Shown one piece after another: positions 44,222-53,005 of a stretch of DNA of 64,000 nt (the stretch's first letter is position 1; every line of letters starts with the position of its first letter). The notes under the pieces were generated by a model. The model worked only from the letters and a program-made list of their open reading frames with translations. It did no database searches and was not told where the DNA came from. The position numbers and the translations under genes were made by a program. Origin of the DNA: Pseudomonas nitroreducens TX1 (lineage in GTDB: Bacteria; Pseudomonadota; Gammaproteobacteria; Pseudomonadales; Pseudomonadaceae); the NCBI RefSeq assembly GCF_000313755.1, contig NZ_AMZB01000107.1, positions 29,176 through 93,175 on the forward strand, read 5' to 3'.

Positions 44222-45552
44222 TCCACGCCCTCCGCCAGTACCGTGATTTCAACCCGACGGTTCTTCGCCCGTCCCTCGGCGGTGGCATTGGAGGCCACCG
44301 GCTCGGTGTCGCTCAGGCCCTCGGCGCTGAAGCGTTGCGGCTGGCCGGTGCGCGCCGCGAGGATCTGCAGCACCTCCTCGGCACGCGCCCGCGAGAGTGC
44401 CCAGTTCGACGGGAAGCGCAGGGTGGCGATGGGACGGTTGTCGCTATGGCCGGTAATGCGCACCTGGCCGTTGATCCTGCCGATGGCGTCGGCGATGCGC
44501 CCCATCAGCGGCTGGAAATCGTCCTTGATGCTGGCGCTGCCGGAGGCGAACAGTTCGTCGCCGCGGATGGTCACCACCGAGCGATCGACACCGTCCTGCA
44601 CGGCCACGCGGTTGGCACGGATATCCTCGGCCAGGAAGGTCGCCAGGCGCGGACGCTCCACCACGCGCGGCTTGACTACCGCGGGTTCGATGCTCTGCAC
44701 CGGTACTTCACCCAGTGCGTGGATCTGCCGGAACACCGGCTCGGCGTCGGCGGCGAGCTTAAGGCGAAGGCCGAACAGCAGCAGCAACAGCAACGCCAGC
44801 GCCACGGCCAGGCCGACCCACGGCGGCACCAGGCGCGACAGGCGATCGGGCATGACCTGCACGCCGTGCCAGTGCGGCGACAACTCGCGCTCACGCTCGC
44901 CGCGCACGCTCCGCAGGGTCGCCGCGGTGCGCTCGCGCAGCGCTTCGAGCTGGCTGCGGCCGTCGTGCATCACCCGGTAGCGGCCTTCGAAGCCCAGGCT
45001 CATGCAGAGGTACAGGAGCTCCAGCAGATCGATGCGCTCGCGCGGGCTCTGCAGGCAATGCTCCAGCAGCTGGAACACCTTTTCGCCGCCCCAGGCCTCG
45101 TTGTGCACGGTGATCAGCAGGCTCTGCTTGCCCCACTCGCTCGCGCTGCCCCAGGGCGTGCTGAGCACCGCCTCGTCCAGCGCGGTGCACAGCGCGTAAC
45201 GAGCCAGCAACACTTCGTTGCGGGCGACGCCGGCGGCCTCGGCGCGCTGTTCGAACTGGCGCAGGTAGCCGAGCAGTTGCGCGCGCAGGCTGGCCGGCGC
45301 CGGGTGCGCCAGGGTGCTGCGCAGGCGGGTCAGCAGGCTGAGCAGCGACCCGGCGGCCTGTTCCAGCGGGTTCATGCCCTGGGCCTGCCCCGCCGGCAAG
45401 GGCGCAGCCGCTACCGGCAGCGGCGCGGCAGGTGATGGTGCGGCGGGCTGCGGCGCGCGGCCGCCGGGTCGCGGCATGAACTGGGTGCGGTCGTTGCCCA
45501 GCGGATTGGGGCTGGCGTTGCTGCTCGGCCAATCGTCGTTGTTGACGCTCAT
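44218..45552 (-). CDS. tssL: TssL with C-terminal OmpA-like domain (evolved DotU)
   Basis: A 444-residue inner-membrane protein. The N-terminal cytoplasmic IcmH/DotU domain (about 60-225) contains RYALCTALDEAVLSTPWG and LLYLCMSLGFEGRYRV; the single membrane helix is near 245-265 (VGLAVALALLLLLLFGLRL). A periplasmic OmpA/MotB-type domain follows (RITGHSDNRPI, SNWALSRARAEEVLQIL, AKNRRVEI), predicted to bind peptidoglycan and anchor the complex, as in P. aeruginosa TssL1. The Pro/Ala-rich first 55 residues look unfolded. Confidence 0.96.
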   Translation of the reverse strand: MSVNNDDWPSSNASPNPLGNDRTQFMPRPGGRAPQPAAPSPAAPLPVAAAPLPAGQAQGMNPLEQAAGSLLSLLTRLRSTLAHPAPASLRAQLLGYLRQFEQRAEAAGVARNEVLLARYALCTALDEAVLSTPWGSASEWGKQSLLITVHNEAWGGEKVFQLLEHCLQSPRERIDLLELLYLCMSLGFEGRYRVMHDGRSQLEALRERTAATLRSVRGERERELSPHWHGVQVMPDRLSRLVPPWVGLAVALALLLLLLFGLRLKLAADAEPVFRQIHALGEVPVQSIEPAVVKPRVVERPRLATFLAEDIRANRVAVQDGVDRSVVTIRGDELFASGSASIKDDFQPLMGRIADAIGRINGQVRITGHSDNRPIATLRFPSNWALSRARAEEVLQILAARTGQPQRFSAEGLSDTEPVASNATAEGRAKNRRVEITVLAEGVE

Positions 45553-45555
45553 CGC

Positions 45556-46890
45556 TTATCCCCGGATCGCCCAGAAGGCCAGGTTCAGGCCGGGGAAGTC
45601 ACCGGCGACATGGAAGGCGAAGCCACCGGATTGCGCCAGTTGCTTCCAGTGCTCGCTGCCACGGTCGAGCTCGTAGTAGGTGGAGCCGGCGTGGAAGGGG
45701 ATCTGCCGCGGGGCTACCGGCAACGGCAGCAGGCCGATGCCGGGGAGCTGCAGGTTGACCAGGTCGCGGATGTGCTCCACCGAGCCGATCTTGCTCTGCT
45801 GGCCGAACCGGCCGCGCAGGGTTTCCGCGGGCATGTCGGCGCGCACCACGAGGACGAAACTCGCCGTGTCCAGCAGGCTGCGGTCGGCGAGCAGGCCGAC
45901 GTGGATGCCGTAGGCCTTTTCGACCAGCGGGATAGGCACCGCCTTGCTGTCGATGAGCATCGACAGCGCCTCGCGCAGGGCCTGCATGACCGGGGTGAAG
46001 CTCATCACCAGGTCGTCGTGCTGGTACACCGGGAACTGCGCCGGGCGGCGCTCGGCGCTGGAAAAAGTGGCGAACTCGCCGGCCAGGGCCAGCAGTTCGC
46101 TGAACAGGCGCTCCGGATGCAGCGGCGTGATGCGCGCCAGGTGCGCCACCAGCGGTTCGGCGCGGTTGACCAGTTGCAGCAACATGAAGTCGGCGATTTC
46201 CGAAGCGCCACCGGCGCTGGAGGCAACCACCCGGCCGGCCAGCGCTTCACCGCGCTGATGGAGCAGGCCCAGCAGCTCGCTGCGAAAAGCAGCCAGCGGC
46301 TTGCTCACGCTGACGTCCAGCAGCGGCGGTATGTACTGCTCGTCCAGCACCAGGGAACGATCGGCGCGTTTCTCCTGAACCCGTGCCACACCCAGCGCGG
46401 CGTAGTCGTGCAGGCCGTCCGCGGTGGTGAGCAGGCGCAGCGCGCGCTCGCCCACCGCGACCGGAATGCGGCTCTCGAAGGCGGCGTTGTCGTCGCGCAC
46501 CTCGCGCACCTGGCTGCGGTAGCGCGCACCACCGGCGGGCTCGCCCGCCTCCACCGTGTCGCGCACGCCGGAGCGGCGCAGCGGCAGGGTGAGGTAGATC
46601 ACCCCGTCGCGCAGGCCGTCCTCGATGTCCAGCGGTTCGGGAGCGACGTCTTCCTGGGGAATGTTGAACGGCGTGCCGTCAGGCAGCAGGCCGCGGGCCG
46701 TGACGATGGCCAGCTTGCCCTGGGCCAGCAGGCCGGCGTCGAGCTGGAGCTCCGAAAAGCCCCAGCCGGCGGCGGACAACGGCCGGCTGCGGGCGTCGAT
46801 GAGGCTTTCCAGGTAGCGGTCGTGCTGCTGGAAATGCTGGGTGCCGATGAACATGCCTTCCGACCAGATCACGCGGTTGTTCCAGGACAT
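45556..46890 (-). CDS. tssK: TssK, baseplate-membrane connector of the T6SS
   Basis: A 444-residue cytoplasmic protein with the TssK opening NRVIWSEGMFIGTQHFQQHD, the mid-region ALGVARVQEKRADRSLVLDE and the C-terminal IPFHAGSTYYELDRGSEHWK. It links the baseplate (TssFGE) to TssL/TssM. The start MSWNNRV at 46890 is where similarity begins and has GGAG upstream; the frame is open to 47019. It is three bases upstream of tssL. Confidence 0.96.
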   Translation of the reverse strand: MSWNNRVIWSEGMFIGTQHFQQHDRYLESLIDARSRPLSAAGWGFSELQLDAGLLAQGKLAIVTARGLLPDGTPFNIPQEDVAPEPLDIEDGLRDGVIYLTLPLRRSGVRDTVEAGEPAGGARYRSQVREVRDDNAAFESRIPVAVGERALRLLTTADGLHDYAALGVARVQEKRADRSLVLDEQYIPPLLDVSVSKPLAAFRSELLGLLHQRGEALAGRVVASSAGGASEIADFMLLQLVNRAEPLVAHLARITPLHPERLFSELLALAGEFATFSSAERRPAQFPVYQHDDLVMSFTPVMQALREALSMLIDSKAVPIPLVEKAYGIHVGLLADRSLLDTASFVLVVRADMPAETLRGRFGQQSKIGSVEHIRDLVNLQLPGIGLLPLPVAPRQIPFHAGSTYYELDRGSEHWKQLAQSGGFAFHVAGDFPGLNLAFWAIRG

Positions 46891-46901
46891 AGGGGCTCCG
46901 T

Positions 46902-47405
46902 TTAGCGAGTGTCGGGACGGGAAGGTTGTTCGAGGGCCACCACACGAACGGCGTTGGCGCCCAGCTCGACGCGGTAGCGGCTCGCTTGCCCGGCAAGGGG
47001 CTGGAGCACGCTGCGCCATTGCGCGCGGTCGAGGTCGCGGTAACCGACCATCAGCGCCACCTGGCGGGTGGCGGGTTCCAGGCGGCGGGTCAGCTCGCGC
47101 TGTTCGCCCGGCTGCAGCAGCCAGTCGTCCTGGGCAACGAGATCAGCGCCCAGGACGCTGGCGGCCTGTTCGGCGAGGCTGAAATAGTCGGCGCGTTCGA
47201 AGTGCGCGGCACTGCGCAGCTCCAGCAGGCGCACACGCACCGGGGCACTCTGGCCGTCAGGGGTTGGGTTGAGGCGGCTGTCGGCCTGCACCAGCAGTGT
47301 CAGGCGGGTGCCCTCCTCGGGCGCCGGCGACACGCTGGGCGTATCGCTGGAACAGCCACTGCACAGCAGGGCCAGGCCCGCTGCCAGTAAAACCTTTCGA
47401 ATCAT
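46902..47405 (-). CDS. tssJ: TssJ, outer-membrane lipoprotein of the T6SS
   Basis: A 167-residue lipoprotein with signal MIRKVLLAAGLALLCSGC (Cys18). The mature beta-sandwich has LTLLVQADSRLNPTPDGQSA PVRVRLLEL and the loop region that contacts TssM. Eleven bases separate it from tssK. It anchors TssM to the outer membrane. Confidence 0.94.
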   Translation of the reverse strand: MIRKVLLAAGLALLCSGCSSDTPSVSPAPEEGTRLTLLVQADSRLNPTPDGQSAPVRVRLLELRSAAHFERADYFSLAEQAASVLGADLVAQDDWLLQPGEQRELTRRLEPATRQVALMVGYRDLDRAQWRSVLQPLAGQASRYRVELGANAVRVVALEQPSRPDTR

Positions 47406-47450
47406 CCTTGTTCCTCGGTAACGCGCTTGTTTCTTCCCTGATCGACCGGC

Positions 47451-48899
47451 CTAGGGGTGGCGCAGGCGGGCGATGTGTTGCTCGTAGGCGCGGCCGAATT
47501 CACGGCCGAACAGATCCTGGAAATCGTCTTCGGCTTCCCGTGACAGGGTCGCGTACAACTCGACGAACTGCTGCCAGCTCTGCGCCTGGCGGGCGCCCGG
47601 CAACAGGCTCGACAGCCCGCCGCCCTTGCCCATTCGCGCCTCCAGGGCGCGAGGTTCGAAGCGGGCCAGCAGGTGCTTGATCGCAGCCTCGACCCCGGCC
47701 ATCACTGCCAGTTGGTGCGCACGCAGATCGTCGAAACCATCGCGAACCGCCTGGTCGGCCGGCATGAACGCCGGGCTGCCGCCGCGCAGCAGCAGGAGCA
47801 GCGCCTCGTCGGCATTGGGCGCGAACTTCAGCGGGTTGTTCTCAATCGGGCGCACCAGGGTCTGCTGCATGCGGAACTCGCCCTTCAGGCTGCTGCGCGC
47901 ACGCAATACGTCGATCAGCCCCTCCACCATCAGCCGGTAGCTGCGCCCGATGGCTTCCATCTGCGCCGCGGCCTGCCGCTTGTCCAGGCGCAGGCGCTCG
48001 AGGCCGGCGCCGCGCAGGAAGGCCTGCAGCAGTTCGTCGTGGTTTTCCGCCGGGGCGGAGCTTGTCGCGAGGGGGGCTTGCTCGGTCTGCGCAACCGGCG
48101 CGGCAGGTCGCTCGACCGGCGGCACGACAGCGGATTGCAATGGTTCAGGAATGGGCACGCCCAATGGTGACGCCGGCTCGAAGGTAGCAAAGGGATTGCC
48201 TGCTGCGGGTGTGTCGCCCAGCAGGTCCCAGTCCTCGGGGATCAGGCCGCCACCCGCGCCCGCCAGTTGGGGTACGCCGGGCGCTGGCGTGGGCATGGCC
48301 GGGGGCGGCGGCAGGGTTGCCGCGGGCGGACGGAAATCGTGGCGCTCCGCCGGCACATGGTCGGATACCGGCGCAGGGCTCGGCGTCGAGGGGGCGAGAA
48401 AATCGAACAGGTCGGGCAGGGTTTCCTGCGGGGAAACGCCCTGCAGATGCGCCGATGCCGATGGGCTGAAAGGGGTATCCGGGATCGGTGTGGGGGTCGA
48501 CTGGTGGGCGGCCATCAGCGCCTCGAAGCTGTTCGCCGAGTCCGCCGCGGCAAAGGGCGAAGCGCCTTGCGTCAGGCCGGCCTCGATGCGCGCCTGGATC
48601 TCGTAGTCACCGATACGGATAACTTCGCCATCTTCCAGAAGTTCACTGCTGCCACGGCGCATGCGAACTCCGGCATTGACCAGTTCGACACCGTTCGTGC
48701 TGTTATCGGTAAGGAAGTAGCGCCCATCTTTATATTGAATGAGGCAATGTCGCGAAGAAACCAGGCGCGCAGGGTCCGGCAATACCCAGTCGTTATCGGA
48801 ATTACGGCCAATTGCCATCACGCCGGTATCCAAGGTCATTTCGGGACATTGGCCGGGGGTGATCTTGTGATAACTGGTGATGGTCAAACGCAGCGCCAT
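47451..48899 (-). CDS. fha: Fha, forkhead-associated scaffold of the T6SS (TagH-like)
   Basis: A 482-residue cytoplasmic protein. The N-terminal FHA domain (about 25-100) has GRNSDNDWVLPDPARLVSSR and NSTNGVELVNAG, the residues that bind phosphothreonine; a long Pro/Ala/Ser-rich linker (about 130-300) leads to a helical C-terminal type VI domain (RLMVEGLIDVLRARSSLKGE FRMQQT). In P. aeruginosa Fha1 is phosphorylated by PpkA and needed for secretion. It is the first gene of the leftward operon; GGAGG stands five bases before the ATG. The open frame extends to 48971 without similarity. Confidence 0.95.
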   Translation of the reverse strand: MALRLTITSYHKITPGQCPEMTLDTGVMAIGRNSDNDWVLPDPARLVSSRHCLIQYKDGRYFLTDNSTNGVELVNAGVRMRRGSSELLEDGEVIRIGDYEIQARIEAGLTQGASPFAAADSANSFEALMAAHQSTPTPIPDTPFSPSASAHLQGVSPQETLPDLFDFLAPSTPSPAPVSDHVPAERHDFRPPAATLPPPPAMPTPAPGVPQLAGAGGGLIPEDWDLLGDTPAAGNPFATFEPASPLGVPIPEPLQSAVVPPVERPAAPVAQTEQAPLATSSAPAENHDELLQAFLRGAGLERLRLDKRQAAAQMEAIGRSYRLMVEGLIDVLRARSSLKGEFRMQQTLVRPIENNPLKFAPNADEALLLLLRGGSPAFMPADQAVRDGFDDLRAHQLAVMAGVEAAIKHLLARFEPRALEARMGKGGGLSSLLPGARQAQSWQQFVELYATLSREAEDDFQDLFGREFGRAYEQHIARLRHP

Positions 48900-48929
48900 G
48901 TAGCCTCCCTGCCTGCTTCGCTTCCCGTC

Positions 48930-48944
48930 GTCCCATCCAGGGAC
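48930..48944 (-). promoter_or_regulatory. RsmA/CsrA-type hairpin in the fha leader
   Basis: On the minus strand GTCCC-TGGAT-GGGAC forms a five-base stem, extendable by a G-U and an A-U pair, with GGA in a five-base loop. It lies about 30 bases before the fha start; the ribosome site itself (GGGAGG) is a second GGA. RsmA binds GGA in loops and is known to repress HSI-I in P. aeruginosa. Confidence 0.5.
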
Positions 48945-49129
48945 AACCCAACCCTCATGCGGGTTCCACACTTTTTTCCTACAAGCGCGAACCCTTGATT
49001 CTGAAGGACTGACGGCGGAAACCGCGCGATCTTATCCTTGCTTCCCGTGGCCGGCAAACACGAATCGCCGAGGAACTTCTCGACTCTTTGGTACGGGTCA
49101 CAACTGCAGTAACGAGTAAATAGCTTACC

Positions 49130-49158
49130 TTGACAACAGCAACTACTAAACCAAAAAT
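49130..49158 (+). promoter_or_regulatory. Candidate sigma-70 promoter of the tssA operon
   Basis: TTGACA at 49130-49135, a 17-base spacer and AAAAAT at 49153-49158 (four of six matches to TATAAT). This would give a leader of roughly 120 bases. The -35 match is perfect, but the region is AT-rich and other sites are possible. Confidence 0.4.
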
Positions 49159-49264
49159 GGCTACTTCATCGCAAATATGTGATGGCTCAGTGATATTAAC
49201 TGAGGGCAACTTCCCACAGAAATAATATGGAAACTTCTGGGGACTTTGTCGGCCAAATCCACAC

Positions 49265-49278
49265 CGATAGGGAGATCG
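49265..49278 (+). promoter_or_regulatory. RsmA/CsrA-type hairpin covering the tssA ribosome-binding site
   Basis: CGAT (49265-49268), loop AGGGAG, ATCG (49275-49278). The loop agrees with the ARGGA core of RsmA sites and contains the Shine-Dalgarno GGGAG of tssA, 10 bases before its GTG start. Three more GGA motifs lie at 49229, 49241 and 49287, with another at 49291, giving spacing suited to a dimeric regulator. Binding would block ribosome entry. Confidence 0.55.
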
Positions 49279-49284
49279 ACTACT

Positions 49285-50304
49285 GTGGATGGATCGCTTT
49301 TGCTCGCCTCGATTTCGGAGAACGCGCCCTGTGGCGTTGACCTGGAATACGACAGCGAATTCCTGCAACTCGAACGCGATGCCCAGGGGCGCCCCGAGCG
49401 CAGCATGGGTGACGTGGTTCAGGCCGCCGAGCCGCCGGACTGGCGCGCCATCGAGCAGGCCAGCAGCAGCCTGCTGCAACGCAGCAAGGACCTGCGCATC
49501 ACCCATTTTCTCGTGCAGAGCAGCCTGGCGCTGGAAGGTCTCGAAGGCCTCGCGGCTCGCCTGACGCTGGTCAGCGAACTGCTCTCGCGCTACTGGGCCG
49601 AACTCTATCCGCGCCTGGACGCCGACGATGACAACGACCCCACCGTGCGGGTCAACACCCTCGCCGGCCTGACCTGCGACACCAACCTCGCCTTGCTGCG
49701 CAATGCCGTGCTGCTGCGCTCGCGCGTGTTCGGCACGGTGACGCTGCGCGCCGCGCTCAATGCCGCCGGCCTGCTGCCGGCCAGCGACGAAGCCCTGAGC
49801 GCCGATGAGCTCAATGGCGCCCTGCGCGACAGCGACCCGGCAGGACTCGAAGCCACGCGCTCGGCGATCCAGAGCGCGCTGGAGGCCGCCCAGGCCATCG
49901 AACGCCAGGTCGCCGAGCAGGTCGGTTCCGATCGCGGCGTCGACCTGCAGCCCCTGCGCCAGCCGCTGAAACTGGCCCTGCAGGTGCTCGGCGACAGCAC
50001 TCAGCCCACAGCTGACGGCATCGACGAGGCGGCGCCGCAGCAACCCCATGCCGACACCGCGGCTGCCGCGCCCAGCGCGCCCCCCGCCAGCGGCGAAATC
50101 CGCAACCGCGACGATGTGCGTCGCAGCCTTGACCGGCTGCTGGAGTACTACGCCCGCCACGAGCCCTCCAGCCCCCTGCCCGTGCTGCTCAATCGGGCGC
50201 GGACGCTGGTCGATGCGGACTTCGCCAGCATCGTGCGCAACCTGATTCCCGACGGCATCAGTCAGTTCGAAAACCTGCGCGGCCCCGACGCGGACCAGGC
50301 CTGA
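49285..50304 (+). CDS. tssA: TssA, T6SS tail-sheath assembly initiator/cap
   Basis: A 339-residue protein with the ImpA N-terminal domain (ISENAPCGVDLEYDSEFLQL, PPDWRAIEQASSSLLQRSKD LRI) and a C-terminal domain ending RNLIPDGISQFENLRG, with a Pro/Ala-rich linker near 245-275. GTG 49285 is preceded by GGGAG; an in-frame TTG at 49246 would add 13 residues but lacks a ribosome site. TssA recruits TssB/C and Hcp during tail building. First gene of the rightward operon. Confidence 0.94.
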   Translation: MDGSLLLASISENAPCGVDLEYDSEFLQLERDAQGRPERSMGDVVQAAEPPDWRAIEQASSSLLQRSKDLRITHFLVQSSLALEGLEGLAARLTLVSELLSRYWAELYPRLDADDDNDPTVRVNTLAGLTCDTNLALLRNAVLLRSRVFGTVTLRAALNAAGLLPASDEALSADELNGALRDSDPAGLEATRSAIQSALEAAQAIERQVAEQVGSDRGVDLQPLRQPLKLALQVLGDSTQPTADGIDEAAPQQPHADTAAAAPSAPPASGEIRNRDDVRRSLDRLLEYYARHEPSSPLPVLLNRARTLVDADFASIVRNLIPDGISQFENLRGPDADQA

Positions 50305-50389
50305 CCGGCCAGGAAACGGGATCACGCGTAATCGATGACGGCCCGCGGGCCGACACGCAGCGTCGCGTCAGGCGACCAGGAGAGAAGCC

Positions 50390-50908
50390 ATGTCCAGCAA
50401 CAGCAGTTCCCAGAAGTTCATCGCACGCAATCGTGCCCCGCGGGTACAGATCGAATACGACGTCGAGCTCTATGGCGCCGAGAAGAAGGTCCAGCTGCCC
50501 TTCGTCATGGGCGTGATGGCCGACCTCACCGGCAAGCCGGCCGAGCCCCTGGCTCCGGTGGCCGAGCGCAAGTTCCTGGAGATCGACGTCGACAACTTCG
50601 ACTCGCGCCTCAAGGCCATGAAGCCGCGCGTGGCGTTCAACGTTCCCAACGAGCTGACCGGCGAAGGCAACCTGAGCGTCGATATCACGTTCCAGAGCAT
50701 GGACGACTTCAGCCCGGCGGCCGTGGCGCGCCAGGTGGACTCGCTCAAGCAACTGCTGGAGGCACGCACCCAGCTGGCCAACCTGCTGACCTACATGGAC
50801 GGCAAGACCGGCGCCGAGGAAATCATCATGAAGGCCATCCAGGACCCTGCCCTGCTGCAGGCCCTGGCCAGCGCGCCGAAACCCCAGGACAACGAGCCCC
50901 AGGCCTGA
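50390..50908 (+). CDS. tssB: TssB (VipA), small sheath protein
   Basis: A 172-residue protein that forms the contractile sheath with TssC. It has the typical NRAPRVQIEYDVELYGAEKK start, PFVMGVMADLTG, and the coupling helix near the C-terminus (LKQLLEARTQLANLLTYMDG). AGGAGAGAAGCC precedes the ATG. In P. aeruginosa TssB1 also binds TagJ, which I cannot find in this locus. Confidence 0.97.
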   Translation: MSSNSSSQKFIARNRAPRVQIEYDVELYGAEKKVQLPFVMGVMADLTGKPAEPLAPVAERKFLEIDVDNFDSRLKAMKPRVAFNVPNELTGEGNLSVDITFQSMDDFSPAAVARQVDSLKQLLEARTQLANLLTYMDGKTGAEEIIMKAIQDPALLQALASAPKPQDNEPQA

Positions 50909-50924
50909 TCAGAGGAGGATCACC

Positions 50925-52418
50925 ATGAGCGAGATGATGCGTGAAGAGCAGGCCATCCAGGCGGCCGGCGAGCAGACCAGCGAATTCGCCAGCCTGCTGA
51001 TGCAGGAGTTCAAACCCAAGACCGAGCGTGCCCGCGAAGCGGTGGAAACCGCCGTGCGCACCCTGGCCGAACAGGCCCTGGCGCAGACCGACCTGATCTC
51101 CAACGATGCGATCAAGTCCATCGAGTCGATCATCGCCGCCATCGATGCCAAGCTCACCGCCCAGGTCAACCAGATCATCCACCACGCCGACTTCCAGCAG
51201 GTGGAAAGCGCCTGGCGCGGCCTGCATTACCTGGTGAACAACACCGAGAGCGACGAGCAGCTGAAGATCCGCGTGCTCAACATCGCCAAGCCCGAGTTGC
51301 ACAAGACCCTGAAGAAATTCAAGGGCACCGCGTGGGACCAGAGCCCGGTGTTCAAGAAGCTGTACGAGGAAGAATACGGCCAGTTCGGCGGCGAGCCCTA
51401 CGGCTGCCTGGTGGGCGACTACTACTTCGACCAGTCGCCGCCGGACGTCGAGCTGCTCGGCGAACTGTCCAAGGTCTGCGCGGCGATGCACGCGCCGTTC
51501 ATCTCCGCCGCCTCGCCCACCGTGCTGGGCATGGGCTCCTGGCAGGAGCTGTCGAACCCGCGCGACCTGACCAAGATCTTCACCACCCCCGAATACGCCG
51601 GTTGGCGCTCGCTGCGCGAGTCCGAGGATTCGCGCTACATCGGCCTGACCATGCCGCGCTTCCTGGCGCGCCTGCCCTACGGCGCGAAGACCGACCCGGT
51701 GGAAGCCTTCGCCTTCGAGGAAAACACCGACGGCGCCGACAGCAGCAAGTACACTTGGGCCAACGCCGCCTACGCCATGGCGGTGAACATCAACCGCTCG
51801 TTCAAGCACTACGGCTGGTGCTCGCGCATCCGCGGCGTGGAATCGGGCGGCGAAGTGCCGAACCTGCCGGCGCACACCTTCCCCACCGACGACGGTGGCG
51901 TGGACATGAAGTGCCCGACCGAAATCGCCATTTCCGACCGCCGCGAGGCGGAGCTGGCGAAGAACGGCTTCATGCCGCTGCTGCACAAGAAGAACACCGA
52001 CTTCGCCGCCTTCATCGGCGCGCAGTCCCTGCAGAAGCCGGCCGAGTACGACGACCCGGACGCCACCGCCAACGCCAACCTGGCCGCGCGCCTGCCCTAC
52101 CTGTTCGCCACCTGCCGCTTCGCGCATTACCTCAAGTGCATCGTTCGCGACAAGATCGGCTCCTTCAAGGAGAAGGACGAGATGCAGCGCTGGTTGCAGG
52201 ACTGGATCCTCAACTACGTCGATGGCGACCCGGCGCACTCCACCGAGACCACCAAGGCCCAGCACCCGCTGGCCGCCGCCGAAGTGGTGGTCGAGGAAGT
52301 CGAGGGCAACCCCGGCTACTACAACTCCAAGTTCTTCCTGCGTCCGCACTATCAGCTCGAAGGGCTGACAGTGTCGCTGCGGCTGGTTTCCAAACTGCCG
52401 TCGGCCAAGGGCGCCTGA
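50925..52418 (+). CDS. tssC: TssC (VipB), large sheath protein
   Basis: A 497-residue protein, the full family length. Landmarks are AWRGLHYLVNNTESDEQLKI, YGCLVGDYYFDQSPPDVELL, FISAASPTVLGMGSWQELSN, GFMPLLHKKNTDFAAFIGAQ S and the C-terminal FFLRPHYQLEGLTVSLRLVS. It assembles with TssB around the Hcp tube and contracts on firing; the N-terminal region is the expected ClpV-binding part. AGGAGG lies before the ATG, 16 bases after tssB. Confidence 0.98.
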   Translation: MSEMMREEQAIQAAGEQTSEFASLLMQEFKPKTERAREAVETAVRTLAEQALAQTDLISNDAIKSIESIIAAIDAKLTAQVNQIIHHADFQQVESAWRGLHYLVNNTESDEQLKIRVLNIAKPELHKTLKKFKGTAWDQSPVFKKLYEEEYGQFGGEPYGCLVGDYYFDQSPPDVELLGELSKVCAAMHAPFISAASPTVLGMGSWQELSNPRDLTKIFTTPEYAGWRSLRESEDSRYIGLTMPRFLARLPYGAKTDPVEAFAFEENTDGADSSKYTWANAAYAMAVNINRSFKHYGWCSRIRGVESGGEVPNLPAHTFPTDDGGVDMKCPTEIAISDRREAELAKNGFMPLLHKKNTDFAAFIGAQSLQKPAEYDDPDATANANLAARLPYLFATCRFAHYLKCIVRDKIGSFKEKDEMQRWLQDWILNYVDGDPAHSTETTKAQHPLAAAEVVVEEVEGNPGYYNSKFFLRPHYQLEGLTVSLRLVSKLPSAKGA

Positions 52419-52443
52419 TCGGCGCGACGCGGGTTCTGCAAAG

Positions 52444-52465
52444 CGGCGCCGTCGGAACGGCGCCG
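52444..52465 (+). other. GC-rich hairpin upstream of hcp
   Basis: CGGCGCCGT (52444-52452), loop CGGA, ACGGCGCCG (52457-52465): a perfect nine-base stem in the gap between tssC and hcp, about 43 bases before the hcp start. No T-run, so probably an RNA processing or stabilising structure rather than a terminator. Confidence 0.6.
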
Positions 52466-52508
52466 TCCCTGACACCTTCCATTCGGTCACTGCACCACAG
52501 GAGAAAAC

Positions 52509-52997
52509 ATGGCTGTCGATATCTTCATCAAGATCGGCGACATCAAGGGCGAGTCGATGGACAAGACTCACAAGGACGAAATCGACGTACTGAACTGGAG
52601 CTGGGGCATGACCCAATCCGGCAACATGCACGTCGGCGGTGGCGGTGGCGCGGGCAAGGTATCCATCCAGGACCTGACCCTGACCAAGTACGTCGACAAG
52701 GCCACCCCGAACCTGATGATGCACTGCTCCAGCGGCAAGCACATCGACAAGGCCGTGCTGACCGTACGCAAGGCGGGCGGCGAGAATCAGGTCGAGTACC
52801 TGATCATCACCCTGCAGGAAGTGCTGGTCACCTCGCTGCACACCGGTGGCTCGGGCGGCGACGACCGCATCACCGAGACCGTCTCGCTGAACTTCGGCCA
52901 GGTCTCGGTGGACTACCAGCCGCAGAAAGCCGACGGCGGCAAGGACGGCGGCCCGATCAAGTACGGCTGGAACATCCGCCAGAACGTCAAGAAGTAA
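52509..52997 (+). CDS. hcp: Hcp, T6SS inner-tube protein
   Basis: A 162-residue Hcp1-type protein that stacks in hexameric rings to form the secreted tube. The text is very close to P. aeruginosa Hcp1, for example MAVDIFIKIGDIKGESMDK, LNWSWGMTQSG, GGGGGAGKVSIQDLTLTKYV, MMHCSSGKH, RKAGGENQVEYLIITLQEVL and KDGGPIKYGWNIRQNVKK. AGGAG stands upstream of the ATG. It is flanked on both sides by GC-rich hairpins, consistent with separate control of its abundant message. Confidence 0.98.
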   Translation: MAVDIFIKIGDIKGESMDKTHKDEIDVLNWSWGMTQSGNMHVGGGGGAGKVSIQDLTLTKYVDKATPNLMMHCSSGKHIDKAVLTVRKAGGENQVEYLIITLQEVLVTSLHTGGSGGDDRITETVSLNFGQVSVDYQPQKADGGKDGGPIKYGWNIRQNVKK

Positions 52998-53005
52998 GCC
53001 TGCAT

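Larger units (their letters stand above)
48900..49284. promoter_or_regulatory. Divergent control region of the two T6SS operons
   Basis: About 385 bases between the fha and tssA start codons. The part from about 49070 to 49260 is clearly AT-richer than the surroundings and would hold both promoters and activator or silencer sites. GGA-containing hairpins lie in both leaders (see 48930-48944 and 49265-49278). No open reading frame of note. Confidence 0.75.
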
